From assembly GCF_016925615.1 (NCBI RefSeq), contig NZ_CP070499.1, forward strand, positions 5,456,001 through 5,520,000: DNA of 64,000 bases, read 5' to 3'. Origin of the DNA: Natronosporangium hydrolyticum (GTDB taxonomy: Bacteria; Actinomycetota; Actinomycetes; Mycobacteriales; Micromonosporaceae). Below are positions 27,421 through 38,968 of the stretch, piece by piece; the first letter of the stretch is position 1, and every line of letters begins with the position of its first letter. The position numbers were made by a program, and so were the translations under genes. A model generated the notes under the pieces. The model was not told the origin of the DNA. It searched no databases and was given only the letters and a program-made list of their open reading frames with translations.

Positions 27421-27600
27421 CTTGGTGGGTTGACTGGTGATCCGCTACGGCGACAAAACCGGTTCATACTGGCAAACCTGGCGCCACTCAACCCACCAAG
27501 TCGAGTGATACGAGCTGCCCGCACCGACAGCCCGACCGCTGGCGTATGCATAAGCAGAGCAAACGCTTCCAGCAACACACCCTGAGCTGCGGCGATGCCT
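27421..27600 (+). repeat. 80-bp palindromic repeat with conserved tail, copy A
   Basis: Occupies most of the 409-bp gap between fbaA and the siderophore operon, which holds no gene. The first 80 bp (27421-27500) start CTTGGTGGGTTGA and end TCAACCCACCAAG, an imperfect palindrome. The following ~100 bp include GCGTATGCATAAGCAGAGCA and end CTGAGCTGCGGCGATGCCT. The same unit is at 59311-59470 and, inverted, at 58660-58825. Confidence 0.8.
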
Positions 27601-27663
27601 GATGATCAAGTGACCCCACCCGGCCGGCCGCGACGGAACCAGCGCAGAGCACCGACCTCCCAT

Positions 27664-27682
27664 GTAGCTTAGCCTTGCCTTA
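27664..27682. promoter_or_regulatory. IdeR/DmdR iron box
   Basis: GTAGCTTAGCCTTGCCTTA fits the 19-bp iron-box consensus TWAGGTWAGSCTWACCTWA at 16 positions by my count. It lies 26 bp upstream of the first FecCD permease start (ATG 27709). Iron-loaded IdeR/DmdR should repress the uptake operon here. The half-site-like TTAGGGGATGCTAAG just downstream is weaker. Confidence 0.75.
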
Positions 27683-27708
27683 GTTAGGGGATGCTAAGCT
27701 CTCGCGCG

Positions 27709-28707
27709 ATGCGATCTTCCTGGGTCCCGGCGACGGTCGTCGGCGTGCTCCTGATCGCTGGCACCGCGCTCGCCAGCCTGCGCTACGGCAGCAACACCAC
27801 CACCGACTGGGTGACCGTCGTCCAGGCCTTCACCGATCCGGCCCCGACCGAGGCCCACATCATCATCCGCGAGCTTCGCGCCCCCCGTACCCTGATCGGG
27901 CTCGGAGTCGGGGCGTCGCTGGCGGTGGCGGGCGCGCTGATGCAGGCGCTCACCCGCAACCCCCTCGCCGACCCAGGCATCCTCGGCGTCAACGCCGGCG
28001 CATCGCTCGCCGTCATCTCCGCGATCTATCTACTAGGGATCTCCGCGCCGATCGGGTACGTGTGGTTCGGTTTCGCCGGGGCGGCCGGGGCGGCGGTGCT
28101 GGTCTACACGCTCGGGGCCAGCGGGCGGGGTGGGATGACCCCGCTCAAGGTGACGCTGGCCGGCGCGGTGCTGGCAGCGCTGCTCGGCTCGGTCACCGCC
28201 TCGATCATGTTGCTCGACGAACGCAGTCTCGACCAGTTTCGATTCTGGATGGTCGGCTCGATCGCCGGCCGCGACCCCAGCGTGGCGGTCGTGGTCGCAC
28301 CGTTCATGGTGGCCGGTCTGGTCATCGCGGTCGCCGCGTCGCCGTCGATCAACGTGCTAGTGCTCGGCGACGACGTCGCGCGCGGCCTCGGCCAGCAGGT
28401 GCTGCTGACCCGGCTGCTGGTCGGCGGCGCGGTCGTCCTGCTCGCCGGCAGCGCGGTCGCGGCCGCCGGACCGATCGGCTTCCTCGGCCTCGCCGTCCCG
28501 CACCTGGTCCGGATGGTGACCGGCCCCGACTACCGGAAGATCATCTTTCTGTCGTTGCTCTACGGACCGGTGATCCTGCTCACCGCCGACATCGCCGGTC
28601 GGTTGCTGATCCGCCCCGCCGAACTGCAGGTCGGCATCGCCACCGCCCTGATCGGCGCGCCGCTCTTCGTGGCCCTGGCCCGTCGCGGCCGGCTGGTGTC
28701 GGTATGA
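27709..28707 (+). CDS. Iron-siderophore ABC permease, FecCD family (first subunit)
   Basis: 332 residues, about nine transmembrane helices. Family motifs: IIRELRAPRTLIGLGVGASLAVAGALMQ, TRNPLADPGILGVNAGA, and the coupling-helix region GPIGFLGLAVPHLVRM. Transports ferric siderophore across the membrane together with the next gene. ATG 27709 is chosen because an in-frame ATG at 27691 would sit 9 bp from the iron box; no SD is evident for either. The second permease overlaps it by ATGA. Confidence 0.92.
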   Translation: MRSSWVPATVVGVLLIAGTALASLRYGSNTTTDWVTVVQAFTDPAPTEAHIIIRELRAPRTLIGLGVGASLAVAGALMQALTRNPLADPGILGVNAGASLAVISAIYLLGISAPIGYVWFGFAGAAGAAVLVYTLGASGRGGMTPLKVTLAGAVLAALLGSVTASIMLLDERSLDQFRFWMVGSIAGRDPSVAVVVAPFMVAGLVIAVAASPSINVLVLGDDVARGLGQQVLLTRLLVGGAVVLLAGSAVAAAGPIGFLGLAVPHLVRMVTGPDYRKIIFLSLLYGPVILLTADIAGRLLIRPAELQVGIATALIGAPLFVALARRGRLVSV

Positions 28708-29747
28708 GTCGGCAGCTCACCCTCCGGATCCCCGGCACCCCCTTCTCCCGGCGCCTCGACCGACGCATCCTGATCCTCGCCGCCGCCGGCCTCGCGCTCA
28801 CCATGGCGATCGCCGGCTACCGGCTCACGCTCGGCGACGCGCCGATCCCGGTGACCGAGCTCTGGGGCGCTCTGACCGGCCACGGCTCCGCCAGCACCGA
28901 GTTCATCGTCCGACAACTGCGGCTGCCTCGGGTGGCGGTGGCGGTCCTCGCCGGTGCCGCGATGGGGCTCTCCGGCGCCCTCCTCCAGAGCCTCGCCCGC
29001 AACCCGTTGGTGGCACCGGACATCATCGGGGTCAACGCCGGTGCCGCGCTGGTGGCGGTCGCCGTCCTCACCGTCTACACCGGATATCGCGGAGCGCTGG
29101 AGGTGGGCGCCTTCACCGGGGCGATCGCCGCCGCCGCCCTCGTCTACCTGGCCGCGCAGCAGCGGGGCCGGCTCCAGCCCTACCGGCTGGTGCTCATCGG
29201 CATCGGCGTCGACGCCGCCTGCCGGGCCGGGATCTCGTTTCTGCTGGTCGCGGTCGAGAGCATGCCCGCGCAAGCCGCGGTGCTGTGGATGGTCGGCTCG
29301 CTCGCCGGCGTCGGCCCCGGCGACGCCTGGTTCCTCCTGGTGATGCTGCTGCTACTCACCCCGGTGGTGGTCGCGGTCCGCCGTCCGCTGATGAATCTCC
29401 AGCTCGGCGAGGACACTGCGCAGGTGCTCGGCACCCGGACCGGCCCGGTCCGGCTCACCGTCCTGATCGTCGCGGTCCTGCTCGCCGCGAGCGCGGTCGC
29501 GATCTGCGGACCGGTGGCGTTCGTCGCCTTCATCGCCCCCCATCTGGCCCGCCGGATCGCCCGCGCCCCCGGGGCGGCGGTGCTCGGCATCGCCGCGCTG
29601 ATCGGCGCGCTGCTGTTCCTGCTCGCTGACCTGGTGGCGCTGCACCTGCTGCCGGTGCCGCTGCCGCTCGGGGTGATCACCCCACTAATCGGCGGCCCCT
29701 ACTTTCTCTACCTGCTGCTTCGGATGAGCCGGACGGAGGCCACCTGA
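28704..29747 (+). CDS. Iron-siderophore ABC permease, FecCD family (second subunit)
   Basis: 347 residues, multi-spanning. Same motifs as its neighbour: [60 protein letters not shown]. Starts at ATG 28704 inside the previous stop (ATGA), so equimolar coupled synthesis is likely. It forms a heterodimer with the first subunit, like FepD/FepG. Confidence 0.92.
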   Translation: MSRQLTLRIPGTPFSRRLDRRILILAAAGLALTMAIAGYRLTLGDAPIPVTELWGALTGHGSASTEFIVRQLRLPRVAVAVLAGAAMGLSGALLQSLARNPLVAPDIIGVNAGAALVAVAVLTVYTGYRGALEVGAFTGAIAAAALVYLAAQQRGRLQPYRLVLIGIGVDAACRAGISFLLVAVESMPAQAAVLWMVGSLAGVGPGDAWFLLVMLLLLTPVVVAVRRPLMNLQLGEDTAQVLGTRTGPVRLTVLIVAVLLAASAVAICGPVAFVAFIAPHLARRIARAPGAAVLGIAALIGALLFLLADLVALHLLPVPLPLGVITPLIGGPYFLYLLLRMSRTEAT

Positions 29748-29748
29748 G

Positions 29749-30585
29749 ATGGCGACCCTACGCACTGATGGCCTTCGGCTCGGCTACGACGGCGCGCTGG
29801 TCATCGACGACCTCACAGTCAGCGTGCCGGCCGGCCGGATCACCGCCCTGGTGGGCCCGAACGGCTGCGGCAAATCCACTCTGTTGCGGGGCATGGCCCG
29901 GCTGCTCCGGCCCGCCCGGGGCGCGGTCCTGCTCGACGGCGCGGACATCGCCCAGCTGCCGGCGAAGCAGCTCGCCCGGCAGCTCGGGCTGCTGCCGCAG
30001 TCACCCACCGCCCCGGAAGGGCTCCTCGTCGCCGACCTGGTCGCGCGCGGCCGCTATCCACACCAGAGCTGGCTGTCGCAGTGGAGCCGCGACGACGAGG
30101 CCGCGGTCACCCAGGCACTGGCCATGACCGGCGCCGAAGAGCTCCGCGACCGGGTGGTGGATGAGCTCTCCGGCGGGCAGCGGCAACGGGTCTGGATCGC
30201 GATGGCGCTCGCGCAACAGACCGACACACTGCTGCTCGACGAGCCCACCACCTTTCTCGACATGTCCTATCAGGTCGAGGTGCTGGAGCTGCTGCGCCGG
30301 CTCAACCGCGACGAGGGCCGCACGATCGTCGTGGTGCTGCACGACCTGAACCAGGCCTGCCGGTACGCCGACGAGCTCGTGGCGCTGGCCGACGGCGCCG
30401 TCGTCGCCCAGGGTCCACCGACCCAGATCGTCGACGAAGACCTGGTGCGCCGGGTCTTCGCCATCGACTGCCGGATCATCGACGACCCGGTCAGCCACAC
30501 CCCGCTGGTGGTCCCGATGGGCCGGCCGGCGATCCCGTCCCCGCGGGGTCGGGAACCCAACCAGAGAGAGGAATCGCAGCCGTGA
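29749..30585 (+). CDS. Iron-siderophore ABC transporter ATPase, FepC/FecE-like
   Basis: 278 residues. Walker [11 protein letters not shown]-loop LLPQSP, signature LSGGQRQR, Walker [13 protein letters not shown]-loop VLHDLNQ. Drives uptake through the two FecCD permeases; the start is 1 bp after the preceding stop. The last ~30 residues ([17 protein letters not shown]) are an extra disordered tail whose final codons overlap the binding-protein start. Confidence 0.94.
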   Translation: MATLRTDGLRLGYDGALVIDDLTVSVPAGRITALVGPNGCGKSTLLRGMARLLRPARGAVLLDGADIAQLPAKQLARQLGLLPQSPTAPEGLLVADLVARGRYPHQSWLSQWSRDDEAAVTQALAMTGAEELRDRVVDELSGGQRQRVWIAMALAQQTDTLLLDEPTTFLDMSYQVEVLELLRRLNRDEGRTIVVVLHDLNQACRYADELVALADGAVVAQGPPTQIVDEDLVRRVFAIDCRIIDDPVSHTPLVVPMGRPAIPSPRGREPNQREESQP

Positions 30586-31595
30586 ATCAAGCTGCCCCCA
30601 CCCGCGCCGCCCGGCACCGCCTGCGGTGGCTCGCGCCGCTCACCGGTACAGCCCTGCTCGCGACCGTCGCCTGCGGCGACGATTCCACCGAGCCGGACGC
30701 CGAATCCGGCGCCGAGACCCGCGTCATCAGCCACGAGTTGGGCGAGACCGAGGTACCGGCAGCACCGGAACGGGTGGTGGCGCTCGACCCGTACGCGTCG
30801 CTGCCCACCGCCCTGGCCGCCGACGCCACCGTGGTCGGCACCTCCTACCAGCCCTTCGGTGACCCGTTCCCGCCCTACATCGACGAAACGGTGGCCGGTG
30901 ACGCCACCGACGTCGGCTGGTTCACGGAGCTCAATGTGGAGCAGATCGCGACGCTGGAGCCCGACGTGATCATTGGGCTCATCTCGTTCGTGGAGCCCTA
31001 CCACGACCAGCTCAGCGAGATCGCCCCCACGATCGCGCTGCCGCTCGACGACATGGTGTGGCAGGAGACCGTCACCACCGTGGCGGCCGCGGTGGGTGGT
31101 GCCGAGCCGGTCGGCGCCGAGCTGGCCGCTTACCAGGAGCAGGTCGACGACCTCGCCGCACAGCTCAGCGACGCCGGCATCGACCAGGAGACCGTCTCGC
31201 TGCTCAACATCCGGGCGCTGGATGATCTGCGGGTCTACACCCGTTCCTGCGCCGCAGCGGTCCTGCACGACCTCGGGATCGAACCGCACCTGCACGACGA
31301 GACCGAGGACGGCGAGAACGCGGTACGGCTGAGCGTGGAACGGCTCACCGACGCCGACGCTGATCACCTCTTCTACTTCGTCGGCTCCACCGGCACCAAC
31401 CCGGAGGACGCCCAGTCCACGTTCGACCAAGTAGCCGAGAACCCGTTGTGGGAACAGCTCGACGCGGTCACCGCCGGCAACGCCTACCCGGTCGACCCTC
31501 GGTGGTGGTTCAACTGCGGTTCGCTAGCCGCCGCCGAGCTGATCCTCGACGACGTGGCGGAAGCGCTGCTCCACGGGCAGGCACCAGCGGCGTGA
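30582..31595 (+). CDS. Siderophore-binding lipoprotein, FepB/FhuD-like
   Basis: 337 residues. Signal peptide with lipobox LLATVAC (Cys near 31), then a periplasmic-binding fold of the helical-backbone class: [61 protein letters not shown] near the end. Catches ferric siderophore outside the membrane and hands it to the permease. GTG 30582 overlaps the ATPase stop (GTGA). It is followed by a serine peptidase gene with the same overlap. Confidence 0.92.
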   Translation: MNQAAPTRAARHRLRWLAPLTGTALLATVACGDDSTEPDAESGAETRVISHELGETEVPAAPERVVALDPYASLPTALAADATVVGTSYQPFGDPFPPYIDETVAGDATDVGWFTELNVEQIATLEPDVIIGLISFVEPYHDQLSEIAPTIALPLDDMVWQETVTTVAAAVGGAEPVGAELAAYQEQVDDLAAQLSDAGIDQETVSLLNIRALDDLRVYTRSCAAAVLHDLGIEPHLHDETEDGENAVRLSVERLTDADADHLFYFVGSTGTNPEDAQSTFDQVAENPLWEQLDAVTAGNAYPVDPRWWFNCGSLAAAELILDDVAEALLHGQAPAA

Positions 31596-33469
31596 CCCGC
31601 TATCCGCTCGCGCCAGCGCCGGCCAGACAGCCTCGCCCTGGCCGGCGCCCGACCGCCGCCGACTTCGCCGGACTCGCCGAGCCCGGCCCCCCGGTCCTCT
31701 CCCCGGACGGCCGGTGGGTCACTTTCGCGGTGACCCGGCCCGCCGAGGCGCCCTACGCGTCGATCTGGCTGGCACCGGCCGACGGTGGCGAGAAGGCGGA
31801 GCCGGTGGCGGCGCAGGTCGCCCTCGCCTCCCCCCTCTGCTTCGACCCGGAGAGCCGCCACATCGGCTACCTCACCGGCGACGGTGCGACGCGGTGGCTG
31901 ACTCGGCTCAGCCTGGCCGGCCTGCCCGCGTCCGAGAGCGAGATCGTGCTCCCCGAACCTGTCACCGGGACCGGGACGCTCGCCTTCCAACCCGGCGGCG
32001 GCCAGCTGGTCGCGCTGCTGCGTACCCACCAAGTCGGTCGACTGTGGCGGATCGATCCCGACGGTGGCGCCGCGCACGCCGCCAGCCCCGACGGGCTGGA
32101 CGTGCTCGCCTTCACGCTCTCCCCGGCGGGAAATCGGGCGGCGGTGGTAGCGCGGCCCACCGCCGGCCAATCCGGCCAGCTCAGCCTGATCGACCTGGCC
32201 ACCGGCGAACTGACCCAGACCCTGCACCACCGGGTCTGCGCCCCCACCACCCGCGACCAGACGCTGGACTGGTCGCCCGACGGGACGGCGGTGTTGTTCA
32301 GCCGGGCCGGCGCGAGCGGCGGACACGAACCCGCCGTCGCCGACCTCGCCAGCGGCGCCGTCCGGCCGATCCGGTGGGGCGGGCCGGCGACGGTGCTCGC
32401 GGCCCGCTGGAGCGGAGCGGGAGACCGGATCGTCGCCCAACTCTTCCGCCGTACCACCTCGGTCCTGGTCGAGCAGGACCTGGCCGGCGGGCCACCCCGA
32501 CGGCTGGCCCGGGCCCGGGTCGGCTACCCCCGATTCAGCCATCGCCGAGGCCGCACCGCCTACCTGACCAGCGACGCCGACGCCGCCCCCGACGTCTGGC
32601 TCCGGGACCCGACTACCGGTGCCCGGCAACTCACCGACCTCAACCCGCAGCTGCGCGAACTCCGGCTCGGCACGGTACGCGAAATCTCCTGGCGCAGCTC
32701 CCGCGACCGGACCCGGGTCGACGGGCTACTGGTCCACCCGCCGGACGCACCGGATGGACCACTGCCGACAGTCGTCAACCTGCACGGTGGCCCGCACTAC
32801 CACTGGTGCGACGGCTGGCACGGCTCCTGGGTGGAGTGGGCGCAGCTGCTCGCCGGAAACGGGTTCGCGGTGCTGCTGCCCAACCCGCGCGGCTCCACCG
32901 GCCGCGGCTGGCGGTACGCGCACGCCGTCCGCGGCGCACTCGGAACCCTGCCGCTGACCGATGTCCTCGACGGCGTGGACCGGCTGGTCGCCGACGGGGT
33001 CGCCGACCCGGACCGGTTGGGGATCGGTGGTTGGAGCTACGGCGGGTACCTCACCGCCTGGGCGATCACCCAGACCACCCGGTTCGCCGCCGCGGTGGTG
33101 GGCGCGGGCATCTCAGAGGTCGCCAGCTTCCTCGACGAATCACCGATGGGGCCGGTGTGGCGAGGCTTCTTCCCGGGCGCGAGCCGGGACCGGACGGCCG
33201 GCTACGCGGCCGCCTCGCCGCTCACCCACCTACACCGCTGCCGTACCCCCACGCTCGTGGTCCACGGCGAACAGGACCGCAAGATCCCGGTCGAACAGGC
33301 CCGCCGGCTACACCATGGACTCCGCGAGCAGCAGGTGCCGACCGAGCTGATCACGCTGCCCGGCGAGGGGCACACGCTCACCAGCGTGGCCGCCCGCACT
33401 CGGCTGCTCGACTCGACCCTCGGCTGGTTTGCGCACCAGCTCGGCGTAGCCGGCCGTCGGCTGATATAA
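31592..33469 (+). CDS. S9-family prolyl oligopeptidase-like hydrolase in the siderophore operon
   Basis: 625 residues, no signal peptide, so cytoplasmic. A WD40/PD40-like propeller (about 30-340: SPDGRWVTFAV, WSPDGTAVLFSR) precedes an alpha/beta hydrolase. Triad: Ser482 in GGWSYGGY, Asp in HGEQDRKIP (about 560) and His in GEGHTL (about 593). GTG 31592 overlaps the binding-protein stop by GTGA, so it is the fifth operon gene. It may cut the peptide or ester of an imported siderophore to release iron; that is inference from context, and a general peptidase is equally possible. Confidence 0.88.
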   Translation: MTRYPLAPAPARQPRPGRRPTAADFAGLAEPGPPVLSPDGRWVTFAVTRPAEAPYASIWLAPADGGEKAEPVAAQVALASPLCFDPESRHIGYLTGDGATRWLTRLSLAGLPASESEIVLPEPVTGTGTLAFQPGGGQLVALLRTHQVGRLWRIDPDGGAAHAASPDGLDVLAFTLSPAGNRAAVVARPTAGQSGQLSLIDLATGELTQTLHHRVCAPTTRDQTLDWSPDGTAVLFSRAGASGGHEPAVADLASGAVRPIRWGGPATVLAARWSGAGDRIVAQLFRRTTSVLVEQDLAGGPPRRLARARVGYPRFSHRRGRTAYLTSDADAAPDVWLRDPTTGARQLTDLNPQLRELRLGTVREISWRSSRDRTRVDGLLVHPPDAPDGPLPTVVNLHGGPHYHWCDGWHGSWVEWAQLLAGNGFAVLLPNPRGSTGRGWRYAHAVRGALGTLPLTDVLDGVDRLVADGVADPDRLGIGGWSYGGYLTAWAITQTTRFAAAVVGAGISEVASFLDESPMGPVWRGFFPGASRDRTAGYAAASPLTHLHRCRTPTLVVHGEQDRKIPVEQARRLHHGLREQQVPTELITLPGEGHTLTSVAARTRLLDSTLGWFAHQLGVAGRRLI

Positions 33470-33471
33470 GG

Positions 33472-33501
33472 GGAGCCCGGCAGCTTGCGCCGCCGGGCTC
33501 C
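33472..33501 (+). terminator. Terminator of the siderophore operon
   Basis: Ten-bp stem GGAGCCCGGC (33472-33481) with GCCGGGCTCC (33492-33501), 10-nt loop, 2 bp after the S9 stop. A short T-rich run (TTTTATTTCT) comes about 30 bp later. The rest of the gap to 33651 shows no gene. Confidence 0.75.
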
Positions 33502-33651
33502 TAACCGGGTCCTGGGGAGGCTCCGGACTTTTATTTCTACTCTGCTCCGGGCAGGCACACACCCACCGTACGCGGGAGTAGCGCATCAGCCGTTCGGCTA
33601 ACGGGGGGCGGGAACTGTCACCGACCAGCTGCCCGGGGTTGAATAGAGGGC

Positions 33652-34077
33652 ATGCAGAACCTCCTCGAACCACCAGCCACGCTGCTGCCGAGCGACGACG
33701 ACGCCGAAACGGCACTGGCCGCCGCGCTGGCGACCGACGCCCCGGCGACGGCGCTGCCCCAGGTCGCGGCCGACCATCCCACCTTCAGCGGGGCCTGGGC
33801 GGCGCTCGCCATCCGGGCCCACGCCAACGACGACCCGGTCAGCGCCTACGCGTTCGCCCGCACCGGGTACCACCGCGGCCTCGACCAGCTGCGCCGGTCG
33901 GGCTGGAAGGGCGCCGGGCCGGTGCCCTGGTCGCACCGCCCCAACCGGGGCTTCCTGCGGGCGCTCCACCAGCTCTCCCGGGCCGCCGACGCCATCGGCG
34001 AAGCCGACGAGGCGGCCCGGTGTGCGCAGTTTCTGCGCGACTGCGACCCCGCCGCCGGCGACGCCCTCGCCGGCTGA
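33652..34077 (+). CDS. DUF3151 family protein
   Basis: 141 residues, matching the actinobacterial DUF3151 family: HPTFSGAWAALAIRA, AYAFARTGYHRGLDQLRRSGWKGAGPVPWSH and NRGFLRALHQLSRAADAIGE are its conserved blocks. It is all-helical and TPR-like. Function is unknown; in related genomes it commonly lies between fbaA and purA, as here. Confidence 0.88.
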   Translation: MQNLLEPPATLLPSDDDAETALAAALATDAPATALPQVAADHPTFSGAWAALAIRAHANDDPVSAYAFARTGYHRGLDQLRRSGWKGAGPVPWSHRPNRGFLRALHQLSRAADAIGEADEAARCAQFLRDCDPAAGDALAG

Positions 34078-34118
34078 CCGCCCGCCCTTCATGCGGCCCG
34101 CCCGGCCGGTGCCGCCGA

Positions 34119-34173
34119 TCATGAGCTTGCTGTTCGACACGCCGGGCGTGTCGCGCAATTAGCTCATGATCGG
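34119..34173. repeat. 55-bp intergenic palindrome, copy 2
   Basis: Outer GATCATGAGCT repeats inverted at the right end; the centre is ACACGCCGGGCGTGT. It has the same length and outer sequence as the element at 3869-3923. An extra half copy (GGCTCATGATCGGCGCG) follows at 34191-34207, running into the end of the next gene. It lies between two convergent genes, so it could stop transcription from both sides. Confidence 0.7.
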
Positions 34174-34191
34174 CGCGACCGGGCGGGCGGC

Positions 34192-36456
<2,265 letters not shown>

Positions 36457-36458
<2 letters not shown>

Positions 36459-36517
36459 TCATGGACTTGGGTACATGGTCGGCGCGATTTTGCGTCCCTA
36501 ACCCCATGGTCAACGCC
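36457..36517 (-). repeat. 61-bp inverted repeat, left copy
   Basis: Begins GATCATGGACTTGGGTACAT at the purA stop. Its reverse complement matches 37595-37655 at 52 of 61 positions by my count. The pair brackets the DUF559/AbiEi-like gene. Confidence 0.75.
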
Positions 36518-36624
36518 GGGTAGCTGGGGGTTCGGACGGACCGTCGTCCACAGGCGGCCGTTATCCACAGGCCGGCACCGGCTCGACTGGCCCGAAGCCG
36601 GCGGCCGGCGGCACCGTCTCCGAC

Positions 36625-37569
36625 ATGGAGAGTGCACACACAACGCAACAGGTCCTGACGCTAGCCAGCAAACAGGACGGAATCGTCACCGCCCGGCAGT
36701 GCCGGCAGCTGGGCATCAGCCCGGCAGAGATCAAAGCCCGCTGCCGCAGCGGCCGCTGGCGGCGCATCTACCGCGGCACCTACCTGGTGATGGGCGCCAG
36801 CGTGGCGGAGTTGCCCGCCCGGGTACGCACCCGGGCGGGGTTGTTGGCGGCCGGACCGCACTCGGTGGCGGTGCTCAGCACCGCCGCCGCGGTGCACGGG
36901 ATCGAGGGCCTGCCGCCGCCCGACGGCCAGGTGCACCTGAGCCTGCCCGGTGAGCACGCCCGCGCCCGCCGAATCATCGACCGCCAGCTGGCGCTGCACC
37001 AGCTGGCGATCAAACCGGCAGAGATCACCAAGGTGGACGGGCTCATGGTCACCACCCCGCTGCGTACGGTCGCCGACCTGATCCTGCGGGTCGGCCGCTT
37101 CTCGGCCGTCTCGATCATGGATTCGGCGCTGCATCAGCAGCTGATCAGCGAGGCCGAGTTCGCGACCCTGCCGCAGCTGATCGCGGGCAGACGCGGCGCC
37201 GTCCAGACGAAGACCTGGGTGCCGGCCGCCGACGCCCGGGCGGCGTCGCCGCTGGAGACCCGGGTACGGCTACGGTGTGCCGACGGCGGCGTGGCGCCCG
37301 ACGTCCTGCAGTACCCGGTCCTCGATCTCGATGGTGAGCTGCTCGGGATCGCCGACTTCGCCTGGTTGGGGGCGCGGGTGTTGGGGGAGGCCGACGGGGG
37401 CGAGGTGCACTCTCGCCCGGACGCGCTGTTCCGGGACCGCTGGCGACAGAACGCGCTGGCGAACGCGGGCTGGCGGATCATCCGGTTCACGTGGGAGGAC
37501 ACGCTGCGCCCCGGCTACATCCCGTACGTGGTCCGGCAGGCGCTCGCCGGCGCCCACCCGGGGTCGTGA
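36625..37569 (+). CDS. AbiEi-like / DUF559 protein with endonuclease fold
   Basis: 314 residues. The N-terminus (VLTLASKQDGIVTARQCRQLGISPAEIKAR) is the AbiEi antitoxin_4 winged helix, and CRSGRWRRIYRGTYLVMG follows as usual. The C-terminus is DUF559, a Vsr-like PD-(D/E)xK fold (LGIADFAWLGARVLGEADG, then WRQNALANAGWRIIRFTWED). Related proteins are common in actinobacteria and called type IV antitoxin-like, but no AbiEii toxin is adjacent. Bracketed by inverted 61-bp repeats between purA and purD, so it may be an inserted cassette. Confidence 0.85.
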   Translation: MESAHTTQQVLTLASKQDGIVTARQCRQLGISPAEIKARCRSGRWRRIYRGTYLVMGASVAELPARVRTRAGLLAAGPHSVAVLSTAAAVHGIEGLPPPDGQVHLSLPGEHARARRIIDRQLALHQLAIKPAEITKVDGLMVTTPLRTVADLILRVGRFSAVSIMDSALHQQLISEAEFATLPQLIAGRRGAVQTKTWVPAADARAASPLETRVRLRCADGGVAPDVLQYPVLDLDGELLGIADFAWLGARVLGEADGGEVHSRPDALFRDRWRQNALANAGWRIIRFTWEDTLRPGYIPYVVRQALAGAHPGS

Positions 37570-37594
37570 TCATGGGGCTGGGGACGCGAGAGCC

Positions 37595-37655
37595 GGTGTT
37601 GACCATGGGGCTAGGGACACGAAACCCCGCCAACCATGTACCTAGGTCCATGATC
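37595..37655 (+). repeat. 61-bp inverted repeat, right copy with tandem half-copy
   Basis: Reads GGTGTTGACCATGGGGCTAG to its end at CCATGATC. A related half copy, CATGGGGCTGGGGACGCGAG, lies just before it at 37571-37590. Mirror copy at 36457-36517. Confidence 0.75.
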
Positions 37656-37717
37656 GGCCGGGCGGGTCGGCCGGGTGGGGGGCGGGGTTGGGCGGGTGGG
37701 GGCCTAGACTGCGTCGG

Positions 37718-38968
37718 GTGCGGACTCTTCTGGTGGGTGGCGGTGGGCGGGAGCACGCCCTGGCGCAGGGGCTGCTTGCCGACCCGACGACCGAGCAGCT
37801 GATCGTGACCCCCGGCAACCCGGGCATCGCCGCAGCCGGGGCCGAGCTGCGCGACGACATCACCAGCACCGAGCCGGCGGCGGTCGCCGGCCTCGCCGTG
37901 GAGATCGGCGCCGACCTCGTCATCATCGGGCCGGAGGCGCCGCTGGTGGCCGGGGTGGCCGACGCCGTCCGCGCCAAAGGCATCGCCTGCTTCGGGCCCA
38001 GCGCCGCCGCAGCCCAACTGGAGGGCTCAAAAGCCTTCGCCAAACAGGTCATGGCGGCGGCGAACGTCCCCACCGCCCGTTCGTACGCCTGCGCCGACGC
38101 CGACTCGGCCGCCGCGGCGCTGGACGACTTCGGCCCGCCGTACGTGGTGAAAGATGACGGGCTCGCCGCCGGCAAGGGGGTGCTGGTCACCACCGACCGG
38201 GCGGCCGCCGCCGCGCACGCGGCCGCCTGCCACCAGGTGGTGATCGAGGAGTACCTCGACGGTCCCGAGGTGTCGCTGTTTGTGCTCTGCGACGGCGAGC
38301 ACGCGCTGCCGCTGCTGCCAGCGCAGGACTTCAAGCGGCTCGGCGACGGCGACGCCGGCCCGAACACCGGCGGGATGGGTGCCTACGCCCCACTGCCCTG
38401 GGCACCCTCCACACTGGTGGAGGAGGTCATGACCTCGGTCGTCCGCCCGACCCTGGCGGAGCTGGCCCGGCGCGGCACCCCGTACACCGGTGTGCTCTAT
38501 GTTGGACTGGCGCTGACCGCTGCCGGTCCCCGGGTGGTGGAGTTCAACTGCCGGTTCGGCGATCCGGAGACGCAGGTGGTGCTGGCGCTGTTGGAGACGC
38601 CGCTCGCCGGGCTGCTCTACGCCGCCGCTACTGGCCGGCTGGCCGAGCATCCGCCGCTGCGTTGGCGCTCCGGCGCGGCGGTGACGGTGGTGCTGGCCGC
38701 CGCCGGATATCCGGCCAGCCCGACCACCGGGGACGTTATCGAGGGGGCGGACCGCCCGGGTGTGCTCCACGCCGGCACTCGAAGCGCTGACGACGGCTCG
38801 CTGGTCACCGCCGGCGGGCGGGTCCTCTGTGCCACCGCGACCGGCGCTGACCTGGCCGGGGCTCGCGACGCCGCCTACCAGTTGGTGGGCCAGGTGAGCT
38901 TCGCCGGTGCGCAGCACCGCGGCGACATCGCCCTAGCCGCGGTACGCGGCGAGGTGCGCGCTCCCTAG
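37718..38968 (+). CDS. purD: Phosphoribosylamine-glycine ligase
   Basis: 416 residues from GTG 37718. Makes GAR from phosphoribosylamine, glycine and ATP, the second purine step. Seen: [22 protein letters not shown], the ATP-grasp stretches [13 protein letters not shown] and [22 protein letters not shown] and [14 protein letters not shown]. Its TAG and the stop of the convergent channel gene share the four bases CTAG. Confidence 0.96.
   Translation: MRTLLVGGGGREHALAQGLLADPTTEQLIVTPGNPGIAAAGAELRDDITSTEPAAVAGLAVEIGADLVIIGPEAPLVAGVADAVRAKGIACFGPSAAAAQLEGSKAFAKQVMAAANVPTARSYACADADSAAAALDDFGPPYVVKDDGLAAGKGVLVTTDRAAAAAHAAACHQVVIEEYLDGPEVSLFVLCDGEHALPLLPAQDFKRLGDGDAGPNTGGMGAYAPLPWAPSTLVEEVMTSVVRPTLAELARRGTPYTGVLYVGLALTAAGPRVVEFNCRFGDPETQVVLALLETPLAGLLYAAATGRLAEHPPLRWRSGAAVTVVLAAAGYPASPTTGDVIEGADRPGVLHAGTRSADDGSLVTAGGRVLCATATGADLAGARDAAYQLVGQVSFAGAQHRGDIALAAVRGEVRAP

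Noticed and set aside
27441-27500. tRNA-like GGTTCA motif in the 80-bp repeat
   Set aside because: No acceptor stem, anticodon arm or CCA context; the motif is part of the palindrome centre.
27681-27706. Second iron box in TTAGTTAGGGGATGCTAAG
   Set aside because: Only a half-site matches the consensus; it overlaps an alternative start codon and is weaker than the 27664-27682 box.
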